Assembly (NCBI GenBank): GCA_036824505.1
Contig: DAITAA010000014.1
Coordinates: 15,030-79,029 of the forward strand
Length of the DNA: 64,000 nt
Source of the DNA: SCUD01 sp036824505
GTDB lineage: Bacteria; Pseudomonadota; Gammaproteobacteria; Steroidobacterales; Steroidobacteraceae
Direction of reading: 5' to 3'
Shown piece by piece: positions 25,149 through 34,396 of this stretch; the first letter of the stretch is position 1, and every line of letters begins with the position of its first letter. A model generated the notes under the pieces. The model did no database searches. It saw only the letters and a list, made by a program, of their open reading frames with translations, and was not told the origin of the DNA. The position numbers were made by a program, and so were the translations under genes.

Positions 25149-26171
25149 GTGACTGAGTTTAAAGGAATTCCTGTCCAGTTTGAGCGCAGGCCGGTGCGTA
25201 GCGGCGAGAAATACCGTACCGCGCAAGGCTTTACCGCGATCCGCGACGGCATCAAGCAGACGGCGAGCCGCGAGCCCTCACTGCCGGGTCCCAAGCCACG
25301 CTGGCTGCGCGCGCCGATGCCGGCGGGAAAGCAATTCGATGCCGTGCGCAATATCGTGCGCGAGCATCGCCTGAGCACGGTCTGCGAAGAAGCGCATTGC
25401 CCGAATATCGGCGAATGCTGGAATGCCGGCACCGCGACCCTGATGCTGATGGGCTCGGTCTGCACTCGCAGCTGCCGCTTCTGCGCGGTGGACACCGGCA
25501 ACCCGCAGGGTCGGCTCGATCCGGAGGAACCCGCCAATGCCGCGCGCACAGTCGAGCTGATGGGTCTCTCCTATGTCGTGCTGACATCCGTCAATCGCGA
25601 CGACCTGCCTGACGGCGGTGCAGGCCATTTCGCTGCCTGCGTGCGCGCCATCAAGGCGCGGCGCCCGCGTACTGCGATCGAGGCATTGACGCCCGATTTC
25701 CAGGGCGAGGCAGACTGCGTCGAGACCGTGGTGAATTCCGGTATCGAAGTCTTTGCACAGAATGTGGAGACGGTCGAGAGGCTCACTCACCCGGTGCGCG
25801 ATCCGCGCGCCGGTTACCGGCAGACATTGCGTGTACTGGAACATGCCAAACGGCATCGCCCCTCGATCCTGACCAAGACCAGCCTGATGCTCGGCCTCGG
25901 CGAGACGGCGGACGAGCTTTTTTCGACAATGGATGACCTGCGCGCGATCGGCTGCGATCTGCTGACGCTCGGACAATACCTGCGCCCGACGGTGAATCAT
26001 CTGCCGGTCGTGCGTTTCGTCGCACCGGAGGAATTCGCGCGCTTTCGCGAGGCCGCCATCTCGCGCGGATTCCTGGAATGTGTTTCCGGCCCGATGGTAC
26101 GTTCGAGCTACCGGGCCGAGCGCGCGCTCGAGGGCAGCAATTGCGGGCTCGCGGCGGGTGGCGCGCCCTAG
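25149..26171 (+). CDS. lipA: Lipoyl synthase
   Basis: Radical-SAM enzyme that inserts two sulfurs into protein-bound octanoate. It has 340 residues. The auxiliary cluster motif CEEAHCPNIGEC (near residue 79) and the radical-SAM CTRSCRFC (near 110) are both intact, as is the C-terminal Arg-Ser-Ser-Tyr that ligates the auxiliary cluster. A GTG start at 25149 is used, 33 bases after murU. LipB is encoded two genes downstream. Confidence 0.97.
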   Translation: MTEFKGIPVQFERRPVRSGEKYRTAQGFTAIRDGIKQTASREPSLPGPKPRWLRAPMPAGKQFDAVRNIVREHRLSTVCEEAHCPNIGECWNAGTATLMLMGSVCTRSCRFCAVDTGNPQGRLDPEEPANAARTVELMGLSYVVLTSVNRDDLPDGGAGHFAACVRAIKARRPRTAIEALTPDFQGEADCVETVVNSGIEVFAQNVETVERLTHPVRDPRAGYRQTLRVLEHAKRHRPSILTKTSLMLGLGETADELFSTMDDLRAIGCDLLTLGQYLRPTVNHLPVVRFVAPEEFARFREAAISRGFLECVSGPMVRSSYRAERALEGSNCGLAAGGAP

Positions 26172-26188
26172 CGGCGCAGGAATGATCC

Positions 26189-26629
26189 ATGCACCCGTAT
26201 CCGCATCGCTACAAGGTCCGCGTCGGCGCGACGCCCGAAGGGGAAGTGAGCCTCGGGGGCGAAGGCATTCCGGATCTGGCCTCGATGCCGCCACCCGAAT
26301 TCGACGGGCCGGGTGGCTACTGGTCGCCGGAGACCCTGTTGGTCGCGGCGGTCGCCGACTGCTTCATACTGAGTTTCCGGTCCGTCGCGAAACTCTCGCG
26401 CCTGGAATGGACCGAACTGACGGCAGAAGTCCACGGGCTGCTGGAGCGCCACGAAGGCGTTGCGCGCTTTACGCGCTTTGACACGCACGCGGAGCTCGTG
26501 GTGCCCGCGGGGACCGATCCTGCGCGTGGCAGGGCATTGCTGGAAAAAGCCGAGAAGATCTGCCTGATCTCCAACTCGCTGTCCGCCACCCGGCACCTGG
26601 AATGCGAGGTCATCGAGGAGACGCCATGA
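26189..26629 (+). CDS. OsmC family protein
   Basis: A 146-residue OsmC-fold protein, a family that includes thiol-dependent hydroperoxide reductases. Two candidate redox cysteines are at the expected positions: VADCFILSF near residue 60 and EKICLISNSL near residue 119. The N-terminal WSPETLLVAAVADC is typical of the YhfA-like branch. It sits between lipA and lipB and its stop overlaps the lipB ATG (ATGA), so a link to lipoate or thiol chemistry is plausible but unproven. Confidence 0.88.
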   Translation: MHPYPHRYKVRVGATPEGEVSLGGEGIPDLASMPPPEFDGPGGYWSPETLLVAAVADCFILSFRSVAKLSRLEWTELTAEVHGLLERHEGVARFTRFDTHAELVVPAGTDPARGRALLEKAEKICLISNSLSATRHLECEVIEETP

Positions 26630-27300
26630 CGGCGGTTTTCCGCTGGCTCGGCCGCGCCGATTACGCGCCCACCTGGCGCGCAATGCAGTCATTCACCGAT
26701 GAACGCGACGCGGCGACGCCGGACGAAATCTGGTTCCTCGAGCACGGGCGGGTATTCACGCAGGGCCTCAATGGAAAGCGCGAGCACCTGCTGGCGCCTG
26801 GCGACATTCCCGTGGTCGGCATCGATCGTGGCGGTCAGGTCACTTATCACGGACCGGGTCAACTCGTGATCTATCCGCTGATCGACCTGCGCCGCCTTGG
26901 CATCAGCGTGCGCGGGCTCGTCGTCGCGCTCGAGTCGGCGGTGATCGCGCTGGCTGCAGCGCATGGCATTGCGGCAAGCGGCCGGCGTGATGCGCCAGGC
27001 GTTTATGTGGCAGGTCGGAAGCTCGCGAGTCTCGGGCTGCGGATCCGGCGCGGCTGCAGTTATCACGGCCTGGCGCTCAATGTCGACATGGATCTCGAGC
27101 CCTTTGGCCGCATCAATCCCTGCGGCATGGCCGGACTCGAGATGACGCAGCTCGCCGCACTCGGTGTCGCGGGCGACGTGCATGATATCGCCCTGGAACT
27201 TGCGCCACTGCTGCGCGACTCGCTCGGCGTCGGCTGGAATGGGCTCTGGCCGGGTCAGAGAGCGACCAGCACCACCCCGCTGTCGGTCAGTTCCTGGTAG
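26626..27300 (+). CDS. lipB: Octanoyl-ACP:protein octanoyltransferase
   Basis: Transfers octanoate from acyl-carrier protein to lipoyl domains, supplying the LipA substrate. It has 224 residues. The catalytic cysteine is residue 166 in RINPCGMAGLEMTQL and the lysine is residue 132 in VAGRKLASLGLRIRRG. GGQVTYHGPGQLVIYPLIDL is the substrate-site block. The ATG at 26626 overlaps the osmC stop. The last 46 bases overlap the end of the oppositely oriented ybeD gene. Confidence 0.96.
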   Translation: MTAVFRWLGRADYAPTWRAMQSFTDERDAATPDEIWFLEHGRVFTQGLNGKREHLLAPGDIPVVGIDRGGQVTYHGPGQLVIYPLIDLRRLGISVRGLVVALESAVIALAAAHGIAASGRRDAPGVYVAGRKLASLGLRIRRGCSYHGLALNVDMDLEPFGRINPCGMAGLEMTQLAALGVAGDVHDIALELAPLLRDSLGVGWNGLWPGQRATSTTPLSVSSW

Positions 27301-27521
27301 ATGCGATCGAGTTGCGCGCGGCTCTCCGCGCGGATCGTGTAGGTCAGTGCGAGGAATCGCCCCTTCCTGCTCTGCCGTTCACTGATGCTTCCGGCCGCGA
27401 GCGGACCCGCATGACGCTCGACGATCGCGAGTGTCAGCGAACGGAATGATTCCGAGTCGCGGCCCATCACCTTGATCGGGAATTCACAGGGGAACTGGAA
27501 CAGCTCGTCCGCGACCGTCAC
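27255..27521 (-). CDS. ybeD: DUF493 / YbeD family protein
   Basis: An 88-residue ACT-like-fold protein of the UPF0250 family. LFQFPCEFPIKVMGRDSESF at the N-terminus and the C-terminal YQELTDSGVVLVAL are diagnostic. Function is unknown; in E. coli ybeD lies between dacA and lipB. Here it keeps its dacC-side neighbours but is convergent with lipB, overlapping it by 46 bases. Its start overlaps the aminotransferase stop by four bases. Confidence 0.92.
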   Translation of the reverse strand: MTVADELFQFPCEFPIKVMGRDSESFRSLTLAIVERHAGPLAAGSISERQSRKGRFLALTYTIRAESRAQLDRIYQELTDSGVVLVAL

Positions 27522-28387
27522 GCAGGCAGCTCGGTCGAAAATTCAGCCTTGGTCGCCAGAAAACCGGCGTGGAGCCGGCGAAAGAGCGGTCCGGGGCTGC
27601 CGCCGCCGATTGCGGCGCCGTCGAGCGTCGTCACCGCGCGGATGCCGCCGCCCGCGGAGGCAATGATGACCTCATCCGCGCTGCGCAATTCGGCCTCTGA
27701 CACCGGCCGGCGCTCGGAAACAATCCCCTCGCGGGCTATCAGGTCGAACACCACCCCGCGTGTCGTGCCAGGCAGGATCGCATGCGTCTGCGGCGGCGTC
27801 AGCAGCCGGCCCGAGCGCACAACGTGCGCGCTGCTGGTGCTGCCTTCGGTGAGCCAGCCGTCGCGCAGCAGGATCGCCTCGGTGGTGCCGGCGTCGGCTG
27901 CCTGCCAGCGCAGCAGCACGTTGGCGAGCAACGAGGTTGCCTTGATGTCGCAGCGCGCCCAGCGCAGGTCCGTCGCGGTTATCGCCGCCGTGCCGTGCTC
28001 GATCGATGCGGCTGGTGTCACCGGCAGCGGCGACACGAACGCGAGCACGGTCGGGCGCGTGCCGGGTCGCGGCACGTGATTGCGCTCCGGTTCGACACCG
28101 CGCGTCACCTGCACGTAGAGCAGCAGGTCGCCGCCGCCATTGCCGTGCACCAGGGCGCCGAATGCCGCGAGCCAGGCCGCGCGATCCATGACTGCGGGCA
28201 TGCGGATCTCCCTCAGGCTGCGATTCAGGCGCTCGAGATGCGCATCGAACCGATAGGCACGTCCGTCGTAGACCGGCAGTACTTCATAGACGGCGTCACC
28301 GAAGAGGAATCCCCGGTCCAGCGGCGAGACACGTGCTTCTGCCAGCGGCAGCAACCGGCCATCGAGCCAGACGAGTGGTAGTGGCAT
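27518..28387 (-). CDS. Class IV aminotransferase, probable D-amino-acid transaminase
   Basis: PLP-dependent fold-type IV transaminase of 289 residues, close to D-alanine aminotransferase (about 280-290). The PLP lysine is in RCDIKATSLLANVLLRW. Other family blocks are PLDRGFLFGDAVYEVLPVY at the N-terminus and EAILLRDGWLTEGSTSSAHV. It lies between dacC and ybeD, as in Pseudomonas and other gammaproteobacteria. A role in D-alanine or D-glutamate supply for peptidoglycan fits the neighbours; branched-chain or aminodeoxychorismate activity cannot be fully excluded from sequence alone. Confidence 0.85.
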   Translation of the reverse strand: MPLPLVWLDGRLLPLAEARVSPLDRGFLFGDAVYEVLPVYDGRAYRFDAHLERLNRSLREIRMPAVMDRAAWLAAFGALVHGNGGGDLLLYVQVTRGVEPERNHVPRPGTRPTVLAFVSPLPVTPAASIEHGTAAITATDLRWARCDIKATSLLANVLLRWQAADAGTTEAILLRDGWLTEGSTSSAHVVRSGRLLTPPQTHAILPGTTRGVVFDLIAREGIVSERRPVSEAELRSADEVIIASAGGGIRAVTTLDGAAIGGGSPGPLFRRLHAGFLATKAEFSTELPA

Positions 28388-28389
28388 GT

Positions 28390-29520
28390 TCAGTCGAACC
28401 AGGAGAGGATCGTGTCCCAGAGCCGCCTGAAGAAGCCGCCGAGAGGGACATCCGCGATCGGTTGCAGCGCGGCCTCGCCGACGATCTTCCCGTCCAGCAT
28501 CGCGCGCACGATGCCGACGCGATCGGCGGCCGAAAGCGGGGCGAACACCTTTGGTGCCAGTTCGATCTTGAGTTCGACCCGATCAGCCTGGCCGCGCGGC
28601 AGCGTGACGAACAGGTCCTTGGCCACGCCTACCGCGGCGCGTCCGCCACTGGCCTTGTAGACGCGCAGGCTGGCCATTTCCTTGCCTGCAGCCTGCAGCT
28701 TGCGCGACTCGTAGAAGCTGAAGCCGTAATTCAGCAGTGCGAGACTTGCGTCCTCGCGGGCCTTCATGCTGTCGGTGCCCATCACCGCCGCAATCAGGCG
28801 CATGCCGTCGCGTCTTGCCGATGCGATCATGCAGTAGCCTGCCGTATCGGTCATGCCGGTCTTGACGCCGTCGACGCTCGGGTCGCGTTCCAGCAGGCCA
28901 TTGCGGTTTGCCTGCGTGATGCCATTCCAGGTGAATTCGCGTTGCGAGTACCAGCGGTAAAAATCGGGAAACTCGCCGATGACCGCTCGCGCGAGCTTGG
29001 CCATGTCGGCGACGGTGACGTGGTGATTGGCACCCGGCAGCCCGGTGGCGTTCTCGAAATGCGAGCCCGTCATGCCGAGCCGTTCGGCGTACTGGTTCAT
29101 CAGTGCGGCAAAGGTCGGTTCGGTGCCTGCGACGGCCTCGGCGAGCGCGATGCTGGCGTCGTTACCGCTCTGCACGATCATGCCCTGCAGCAGGATTTCG
29201 ACCGGCACCTTGGTGCCGAGATCGAGGAATGTGCGAGACCCTTCCGCGCGCCAGGCGTGTTCACTGATCGCTACCAACGTGTCGAGCTTCAGCTTGCCGT
29301 CATGCAGGGCCTGGAATACGGCATAGGCCGTCATCAATTTCGTCAGGCTGGCAGGTTCCACCTGCTGGTTTGCACCGTGTTCGGCGATCACCTGACCGCT
29401 TGCCTGGTCCGTCAGGATCCAGGTGCGGGCCTTGATCGCTGGAGGGGGCGGAACCGGCGGCGCATCAGCATGGGCGAGAACGGGCAGCAGCAGGAGCAGG
29501 GCAGCGACGGGAAATTTCAA
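28390..29520 (-). CDS. dacC: D-alanyl-D-alanine carboxypeptidase (PBP5/6 family)
   Basis: Periplasmic carboxypeptidase that removes the terminal D-Ala of muropeptides. It has 376 residues with a signal peptide (FPVAALLLLLPVLAHAD). The serine-peptidase motifs are SLTK (ASLTKLMTAY), SGN (QSGNDASIALAEAV) and KTG (GVKTGMTDTAGYC). The C-terminal beta domain ends in an amphipathic helix (FFRRLWDTILSWF) for membrane attachment. dacA would be an equally good symbol. It is followed two bases later by the aminotransferase. Confidence 0.94.
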   Translation of the reverse strand: MKFPVAALLLLLPVLAHADAPPVPPPPAIKARTWILTDQASGQVIAEHGANQQVEPASLTKLMTAYAVFQALHDGKLKLDTLVAISEHAWRAEGSRTFLDLGTKVPVEILLQGMIVQSGNDASIALAEAVAGTEPTFAALMNQYAERLGMTGSHFENATGLPGANHHVTVADMAKLARAVIGEFPDFYRWYSQREFTWNGITQANRNGLLERDPSVDGVKTGMTDTAGYCMIASARRDGMRLIAAVMGTDSMKAREDASLALLNYGFSFYESRKLQAAGKEMASLRVYKASGGRAAVGVAKDLFVTLPRGQADRVELKIELAPKVFAPLSAADRVGIVRAMLDGKIVGEAALQPIADVPLGGFFRRLWDTILSWFD

Positions 29521-29601
29521 GACTGACCTCGATCAGAAATGGTTGGCGCAGGACACCGCGGCGGGTGGCCAATTCTAGCGATGGCCGGCGTCCGCGTCAG
29601 T

Positions 29602-30378
29602 TCAATCGAGCGCGAGTCGCGCAGCCTCGACGCCCGCCTGCCGAAGCCGCGCGATCAGGGCATCGAATTCGTCGACGCCGGCCACCGGTCCGACGCGCAC
29701 GCGGAAGAGCCGCCGTCCCTCAACCCGGGCCTCGTTGACCTGCACCTCCCCGACACGGGCGTCACGCAACTGACCGGCCAGGCGGCGCGCATTGCCCTCA
29801 TCCGCGAACGCTCCGGCCTGTGCAAAGAAGCGCGACGTTGCCGCCGGTGGCGCGGGCGGCGCAGCCTCGGCCACCGCAGCTGCGCCCGCGAGACTCCGCA
29901 CCTCTACCATCGCGGTACCCGCGCGGATCATGTCGAGCTGCTCGGCCGCTGCGCGCGACAGGTCGATGATCCGGTTGTTGCTGAATGGCCCGCGGTCATT
30001 CAGGCGGACGAGGACGCTCCTGCCATTCTGCAGATTCGTCACCTGGACCCAGGTGGGCAACGGCAGTGTCGGGTGCGCGCCGGTCATGGCGTTCATGTCG
30101 TAAGTTTCGCCGGTTGCAGTGCGCCCACCGTGAAATGTCGGCCCGTACCAGGACGCGACGCCGCGCTCGACATAACCGGCCGCACTCGCCAAGACGACGT
30201 AGCGCTTCCCGGCCACATCGTAGAACGGGGGATTGCCTAGTCTTGCGCGCGGTTCCTGGCGCGGCACGCCGGCAGCCGCGGTGCCGGCTGCCGGTGCCTG
30301 GGGCTCCGCACGCTGCGGCTGCTGCGCGCAGGCCGCGGCGAGCAGGGCGAGCGCCGGCAATGCGAGCCGCAGTCTCAT
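29602..30378 (-). CDS. rlpA: Septal ring lytic transglycosylase RlpA family lipoprotein
   Basis: A 258-residue lipoprotein with a lipobox-like LLAAAC near residue 17, a double-psi beta-barrel domain at about 70-160 and a C-terminal SPOR domain (FFAQAGAFADEGNARRLAG onward) that binds denuded septal glycan. The barrel retains the residues linked to lytic activity in Pseudomonas RlpA: Glu in ATGETYDM, His in GAHPTLPL and Asp in RLNDRGPF. It overlaps mltB by four bases in the shape operon. The 81 bases upstream of dacC separate the two units. Confidence 0.93.
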   Translation of the reverse strand: MRLRLALPALALLAAACAQQPQRAEPQAPAAGTAAAGVPRQEPRARLGNPPFYDVAGKRYVVLASAAGYVERGVASWYGPTFHGGRTATGETYDMNAMTGAHPTLPLPTWVQVTNLQNGRSVLVRLNDRGPFSNNRIIDLSRAAAEQLDMIRAGTAMVEVRSLAGAAAVAEAAPPAPPAATSRFFAQAGAFADEGNARRLAGQLRDARVGEVQVNEARVEGRRLFRVRVGPVAGVDEFDALIARLRQAGVEAARLALD

Positions 30379-31379
30379 GATGCCGGCGGCAGCAGCGTTT
30401 CGATGCGGCTGCCGAGGTCGTGCACGGCAAGCGCGTACATCACGCTGCGGTTATAGCGCGTGATGACGCCGCAATTGTGAAAGCCGGCGCGCAGCTCCGG
30501 GCCGGAGTCGCCGGCCAGGCTGATGAAGAAAGCGGGCGCCTCGTCTTCGAGGCTGGTCTCGAAGCTGAGTCCCCGGTCGCGCAGGGCCTTGATGGTCGTA
30601 TCAGGCGCCAGGCCGCCGGCGACCAGCCCGTCCGCGCGCGGAAACCACAGGCTGGCAGGTGCCGCCACGGGCTCGCCCGGGCGCCAGCCGTGCTTCGCAA
30701 GATAATTTGCGACGCTCGCGATGACGTCGTCCCAGTTGGCCATGAGATCGCGGCGCGAATCGCCGTCGCCGTCCACGGCGTATGCGCGATAGCTGCGCGG
30801 CATGAATTGCGGAAATCCCATCGCACCCGCGTATGAGCCGAGGGCGGTACCGGCATCAACATGATCCTCCTGCGCCAGCAGCAGGAATTGCTCGAGTTCT
30901 GCGCGGAAATAGGCGCTGCGCGGCGGGTAGTCGAAAGCGAGTGTCGCGAGCGCATCGATGACGCGGAATCGCCCGGTGATCCGCCCGAAAAATGTCTCGA
31001 CGCCCAGGATTCCGACAATCGCATGCTGCGCGACACCCGTGCTCTGTTCGACCTCTGCGAGCCGCGCGCGATGCGCGATCCAGAATTCGACGCCGGCATT
31101 GATGCGCTCTTCGGTCAGGAAATGGTCGCGGTAGGCGTGCCAGGGCATGACCTGTTCGGCGGGCCGGCTGATGAGCTCGATGATCCTTGGCTGGCTCACG
31201 GCGTCGTCGATGACACTCGCCAGCCAGGCTTCGTCGAAATGGTGCTTGCGCCGCATTTCACGCATGAACTGCCGCACGTCGTCGCGATTGCCGTCGAGCG
31301 CCACGGCCGGGGTCGCAGCAGCAAGCAGCACGAGCGCACAGGGCAGCGAACGCAGCATCCTTGTCGCGGTGTTCATCAA
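30375..31379 (-). CDS. mltB: Lytic murein transglycosylase B
   Basis: Cleaves glycan strands to 1,6-anhydro muropeptides. It has 334 residues with a signal peptide (LPCALVLLAAATPAVALD). The catalytic Glu lies in GILGVETFFGRITGRF and the substrate block GSYAGAMGFPQFMPRSY follows. It lacks a clear lipobox, so it may be soluble in the periplasm. Overlaps of four bases join it to rodA upstream and rlpA downstream. Confidence 0.93.
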   Translation of the reverse strand: MMNTATRMLRSLPCALVLLAAATPAVALDGNRDDVRQFMREMRRKHHFDEAWLASVIDDAVSQPRIIELISRPAEQVMPWHAYRDHFLTEERINAGVEFWIAHRARLAEVEQSTGVAQHAIVGILGVETFFGRITGRFRVIDALATLAFDYPPRSAYFRAELEQFLLLAQEDHVDAGTALGSYAGAMGFPQFMPRSYRAYAVDGDGDSRRDLMANWDDVIASVANYLAKHGWRPGEPVAAPASLWFPRADGLVAGGLAPDTTIKALRDRGLSFETSLEDEAPAFFISLAGDSGPELRAGFHNCGVITRYNRSVMYALAVHDLGSRIETLLPPAS

Positions 31380-32506
31380 CCTACTAGTTTGCGGCTGGAA
31401 TACAGCGACATCAGCATACCGAAGCTCGCCAGCAGCGTCACGAGCGACGTACCGCCGTAGCTGACCAGCGGCAGCGGCACGCCGACCACTGGCAGCAGCC
31501 CGGTCACCATACCGGCATTGACGAACACATAGACAAAGAATGTCAGCGCGATGCTGCCGGAGAGCAGGCGCGCAAATGCGTCACGGCACTGCGCTGCCAT
31601 GTACAAGGCGCGACAGATGATGAACAGGTAACAGGCCAGAAAGGCAAGCAAACCCAGCAGGCCGAGTTCCTCGCCGATGACCGCGAATATGAAGTCGGTC
31701 GAGCGTTCGGGCAGGAACTCGAGCTGCGCCTGGCTGCCATTTGTCCAGCCCTTGCCGAACACTCCGCCGGAACCGATGGCAATCTGCGACTGGATGATGT
31801 GATAACCGGCGCCCAGCGCATCGCTCTGCGGGTCGAGCAGCGTCAGCACGCGTTGCCGCTGGTAGTCGTGCAGGACACTCCATACCAGGGGCACCGCCGC
31901 GCCCGCGAGCGCGACGCCGCCCAGCATGTAGTACCAGGGCAATCCGCCCAGCACGACCACCAGCAGGCCCGCCGCCGTGACCAGCAGTGCGGTGCCGAGA
32001 TCTGGCTGCCAGGCGATCAGCACCACCGGCATCAGGATCATCAGGAGCAATGCGGCCACATTCCAGAACGACGGTGGCAGCGGCCGCTGGTGCAGGTACC
32101 AGGCGCACATCATCGGTACCGCGAGTTTCATGATCTCGGATGGCTGGAAACGAATGATGCCGATGTCAAGCCAGCGCTGTGCACCCTTGCCGACGTCGCC
32201 GGCGACCGCGACCAGCAGCAGCAGCACGAACCCCAGCACGTAGGTCATCGGCGACGCCATGCGGATGAAATGGTCCGGAACCTGCGCAATCGCAACCATG
32301 ACCGCAATGCCGATGCCGAAGCGCGCAAGCTGGTTGATCCACAACGCGGTATTGTCGCCGGCCGCGCTGTAGAGCACGAACAACCCCAGGACGCTGATTA
32401 TGGCTAGACCCGACAGCAGCATGCCGTCCAGGTGCAGCGCCCGCATCAGGCGCGCGGTCGCCGTCATCGTGCGCCGGGTCCGTGATGCCCCCAGTTCCTC
32501 GTACAT
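31376..32506 (-). CDS. rodA: Peptidoglycan glycosyltransferase RodA (SEDS)
   Basis: Polytopic SEDS polymerase (376 residues) that makes glycan strands for cell elongation with PBP2. Family blocks are HLDGMLLSGLAIISVLGLFV, FQPSEIMKLAVP, LAWQPDLGTALL-type sequence near residue 175 (with the catalytic Asp), and ERSTDFIFAVIGEELGLLG. Its start shares one base with the mrdA stop, so translation is coupled. Confidence 0.96.
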   Translation of the reverse strand: MYEELGASRTRRTMTATARLMRALHLDGMLLSGLAIISVLGLFVLYSAAGDNTALWINQLARFGIGIAVMVAIAQVPDHFIRMASPMTYVLGFVLLLLVAVAGDVGKGAQRWLDIGIIRFQPSEIMKLAVPMMCAWYLHQRPLPPSFWNVAALLLMILMPVVLIAWQPDLGTALLVTAAGLLVVVLGGLPWYYMLGGVALAGAAVPLVWSVLHDYQRQRVLTLLDPQSDALGAGYHIIQSQIAIGSGGVFGKGWTNGSQAQLEFLPERSTDFIFAVIGEELGLLGLLAFLACYLFIICRALYMAAQCRDAFARLLSGSIALTFFVYVFVNAGMVTGLLPVVGVPLPLVSYGGTSLVTLLASFGMLMSLYSSRKLVG

Positions 32507-34386
32507 CAGCCCTTTTCCTTCGTCAGGTAGGCATCAAAGACCGCGCGCGCGACCGGCGCCGCCGCGGAACCGCCGTGGCCGCCGTTCTCCACGAGCACCG
32601 CGATGACGAGTTTCGGCGCCTCCGCCGGCGCGAAGGCGACGAAAAGCGCGTGATCGCGCAGGCGTTCCGCAACCTCTTTTTCATCGTACTTTTCCGTCTG
32701 GCCAATCGAATAGACCTGGGCCGTGCCGGTCTTGCCGGCAATGGAGTACTGCGCGCCGCGCGCCGCGCGCACCGCCGTACCACGCGCGCCGCTGGTCACG
32801 GCGACCATGGCATCGACAATGACTTCCCAGTTCGCCCGGTCCTTCAACTCGACTGGAGGCAGGGGCTGCGGCGCGCGCTCCTCGACCTTGCCGGTGACCG
32901 GATCAACGAGTGCGCGCACCAGGCGCGGGCGATAGTGTTCGCCGCGCGTGGCGAGCAGCGCGGTTGCGGTGGCAAGCTGCAGCGGAGTCGCGGCCCAATA
33001 GCCCTGGCCGATACCCAGGATGACGGTTTCGCCGGGAAACCAGACCTGCTGCTCGCGTGTGCCGAACGTGCTCGCCTTCCATTGCGGGGACGGCATGACG
33101 CCGCCGCGCTCGCCGCCGATGTCGATGCCGGTGGGCGCGCCGAAGCCGATGCGTGTCATGATTTCGTGGATGCGATCGATGCCCAGCGTGTTTGCAAGCC
33201 GGTAAAAATAGACGTCGCAGGACTGCATCACGGCATTGTGCATGTCGACGGTGCCATGGCCCTCGGGCTTCCAGTCGCGAAAGCGGTGGCGCGAATGGGG
33301 CAGCGAGAAATGCCCGGGGCAGAACACCCTGTCCTGCGGTCGAATGACGTCATACTCAAGACCGGCCAGCGCCATCAGCGGTTTGATGGTCGACCCGGGC
33401 GGATATGTGCCGCGCAGCACACGATTGAACAGCGGCTGGTCCGGGTCTTCGGTCAGCGCCAGGTACTCATGACGTGAAATGCCGCGCGCGAAGCCGTTTG
33501 GATCGAAGGCGGGCAGGCTTGCGAGCACCAGAACATTGCCATTGGAAGGGTCGATGGCGACCACTGCGCCGCGGCGGCCGGCCATCGCTTCCTCGGCGAC
33601 GCGTTCCAGCTCGATGTCGAGTGACAATCTCAGGTCGCGGCCGGCCTGAGGCTGGCGGCTTTGCAGCTGTGCGGACCTGCCTTCGGGCAGTTCGGCGCGC
33701 CGGCCCTCGGCATTCACCAGCACCTCACGGTAGCCACCGCTCCCGAGCAGGTCGTCTTCGTAGGCGCGCTCGATGCCGGTCTTGCCGACGACACCGGTGC
33801 CGAAGTAGCGTTCCTTGTCGAGCCGCATGAGGTCGCTCTCGCTGATCGTGCTGACATAGCCGATCGCATGGGCGCCGATTGCGCCAAACGGGTAATGGCG
33901 CGCCATGCGTGTCTCGAGCGTTACACCCGGCAGTTCGTGCCGGTGGACGGCGTAGCGTGCGACCAGTTCATCATCGAGTTGCAGCCGGATCGGCACCGCC
34001 TCGAATGCGCGCCGTGACTGCACGAGCCGGCGCACGCGATCGAGATCATCCGGTTCGAGCAGCCCCCAGTTCTTGAGCTTCGCCAGTGTCGCGTCGAGAT
34101 CACCCGCCTGTTCGCGCATCAGCTCGAGCTGGTACGCCGGCGTATTCTCGGCTATCACGCGGCCCACCCGGTCGTAGATGATTCCGCGATTTGGCGGCAG
34201 CGGTTCGATGCGCGCGCGATTGCCCTGTGACAGTTCCGCGTAGTGCTCGTGACGCAGCACCTGCAGCCAGAAGGCCCGGCCCGCCAGCAGCACGATCATT
34301 CCCACCAGAATGACCGCCGCAATGACTGCGCGCTGCAGGAAAATGCTCTGCTCGAGGTTCTCGTCTTTGACGCGGACCCGGGGCAT
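32506..34386 (-). CDS. mrdA: Penicillin-binding protein 2
   Basis: Elongation-specific transpeptidase (626 residues; E. coli 633) with an N-terminal membrane anchor (AVIAAVILVGMIVLLAGRAF), a pedestal domain and a transpeptidase domain. Active-site motifs are STIK (YPPGSTIKPLMAL), SCD (QSCDVYFYRLANTLG) and KTG (IAGKTGTAQVYS). It works with RodA and the MreBCD scaffold encoded beside it. Confidence 0.97.
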   Translation of the reverse strand: MPRVRVKDENLEQSIFLQRAVIAAVILVGMIVLLAGRAFWLQVLRHEHYAELSQGNRARIEPLPPNRGIIYDRVGRVIAENTPAYQLELMREQAGDLDATLAKLKNWGLLEPDDLDRVRRLVQSRRAFEAVPIRLQLDDELVARYAVHRHELPGVTLETRMARHYPFGAIGAHAIGYVSTISESDLMRLDKERYFGTGVVGKTGIERAYEDDLLGSGGYREVLVNAEGRRAELPEGRSAQLQSRQPQAGRDLRLSLDIELERVAEEAMAGRRGAVVAIDPSNGNVLVLASLPAFDPNGFARGISRHEYLALTEDPDQPLFNRVLRGTYPPGSTIKPLMALAGLEYDVIRPQDRVFCPGHFSLPHSRHRFRDWKPEGHGTVDMHNAVMQSCDVYFYRLANTLGIDRIHEIMTRIGFGAPTGIDIGGERGGVMPSPQWKASTFGTREQQVWFPGETVILGIGQGYWAATPLQLATATALLATRGEHYRPRLVRALVDPVTGKVEERAPQPLPPVELKDRANWEVIVDAMVAVTSGARGTAVRAARGAQYSIAGKTGTAQVYSIGQTEKYDEKEVAERLRDHALFVAFAPAEAPKLVIAVLVENGGHGGSAAAPVARAVFDAYLTKEKG

Positions 34387-34396
34387 CGGAGAACCT

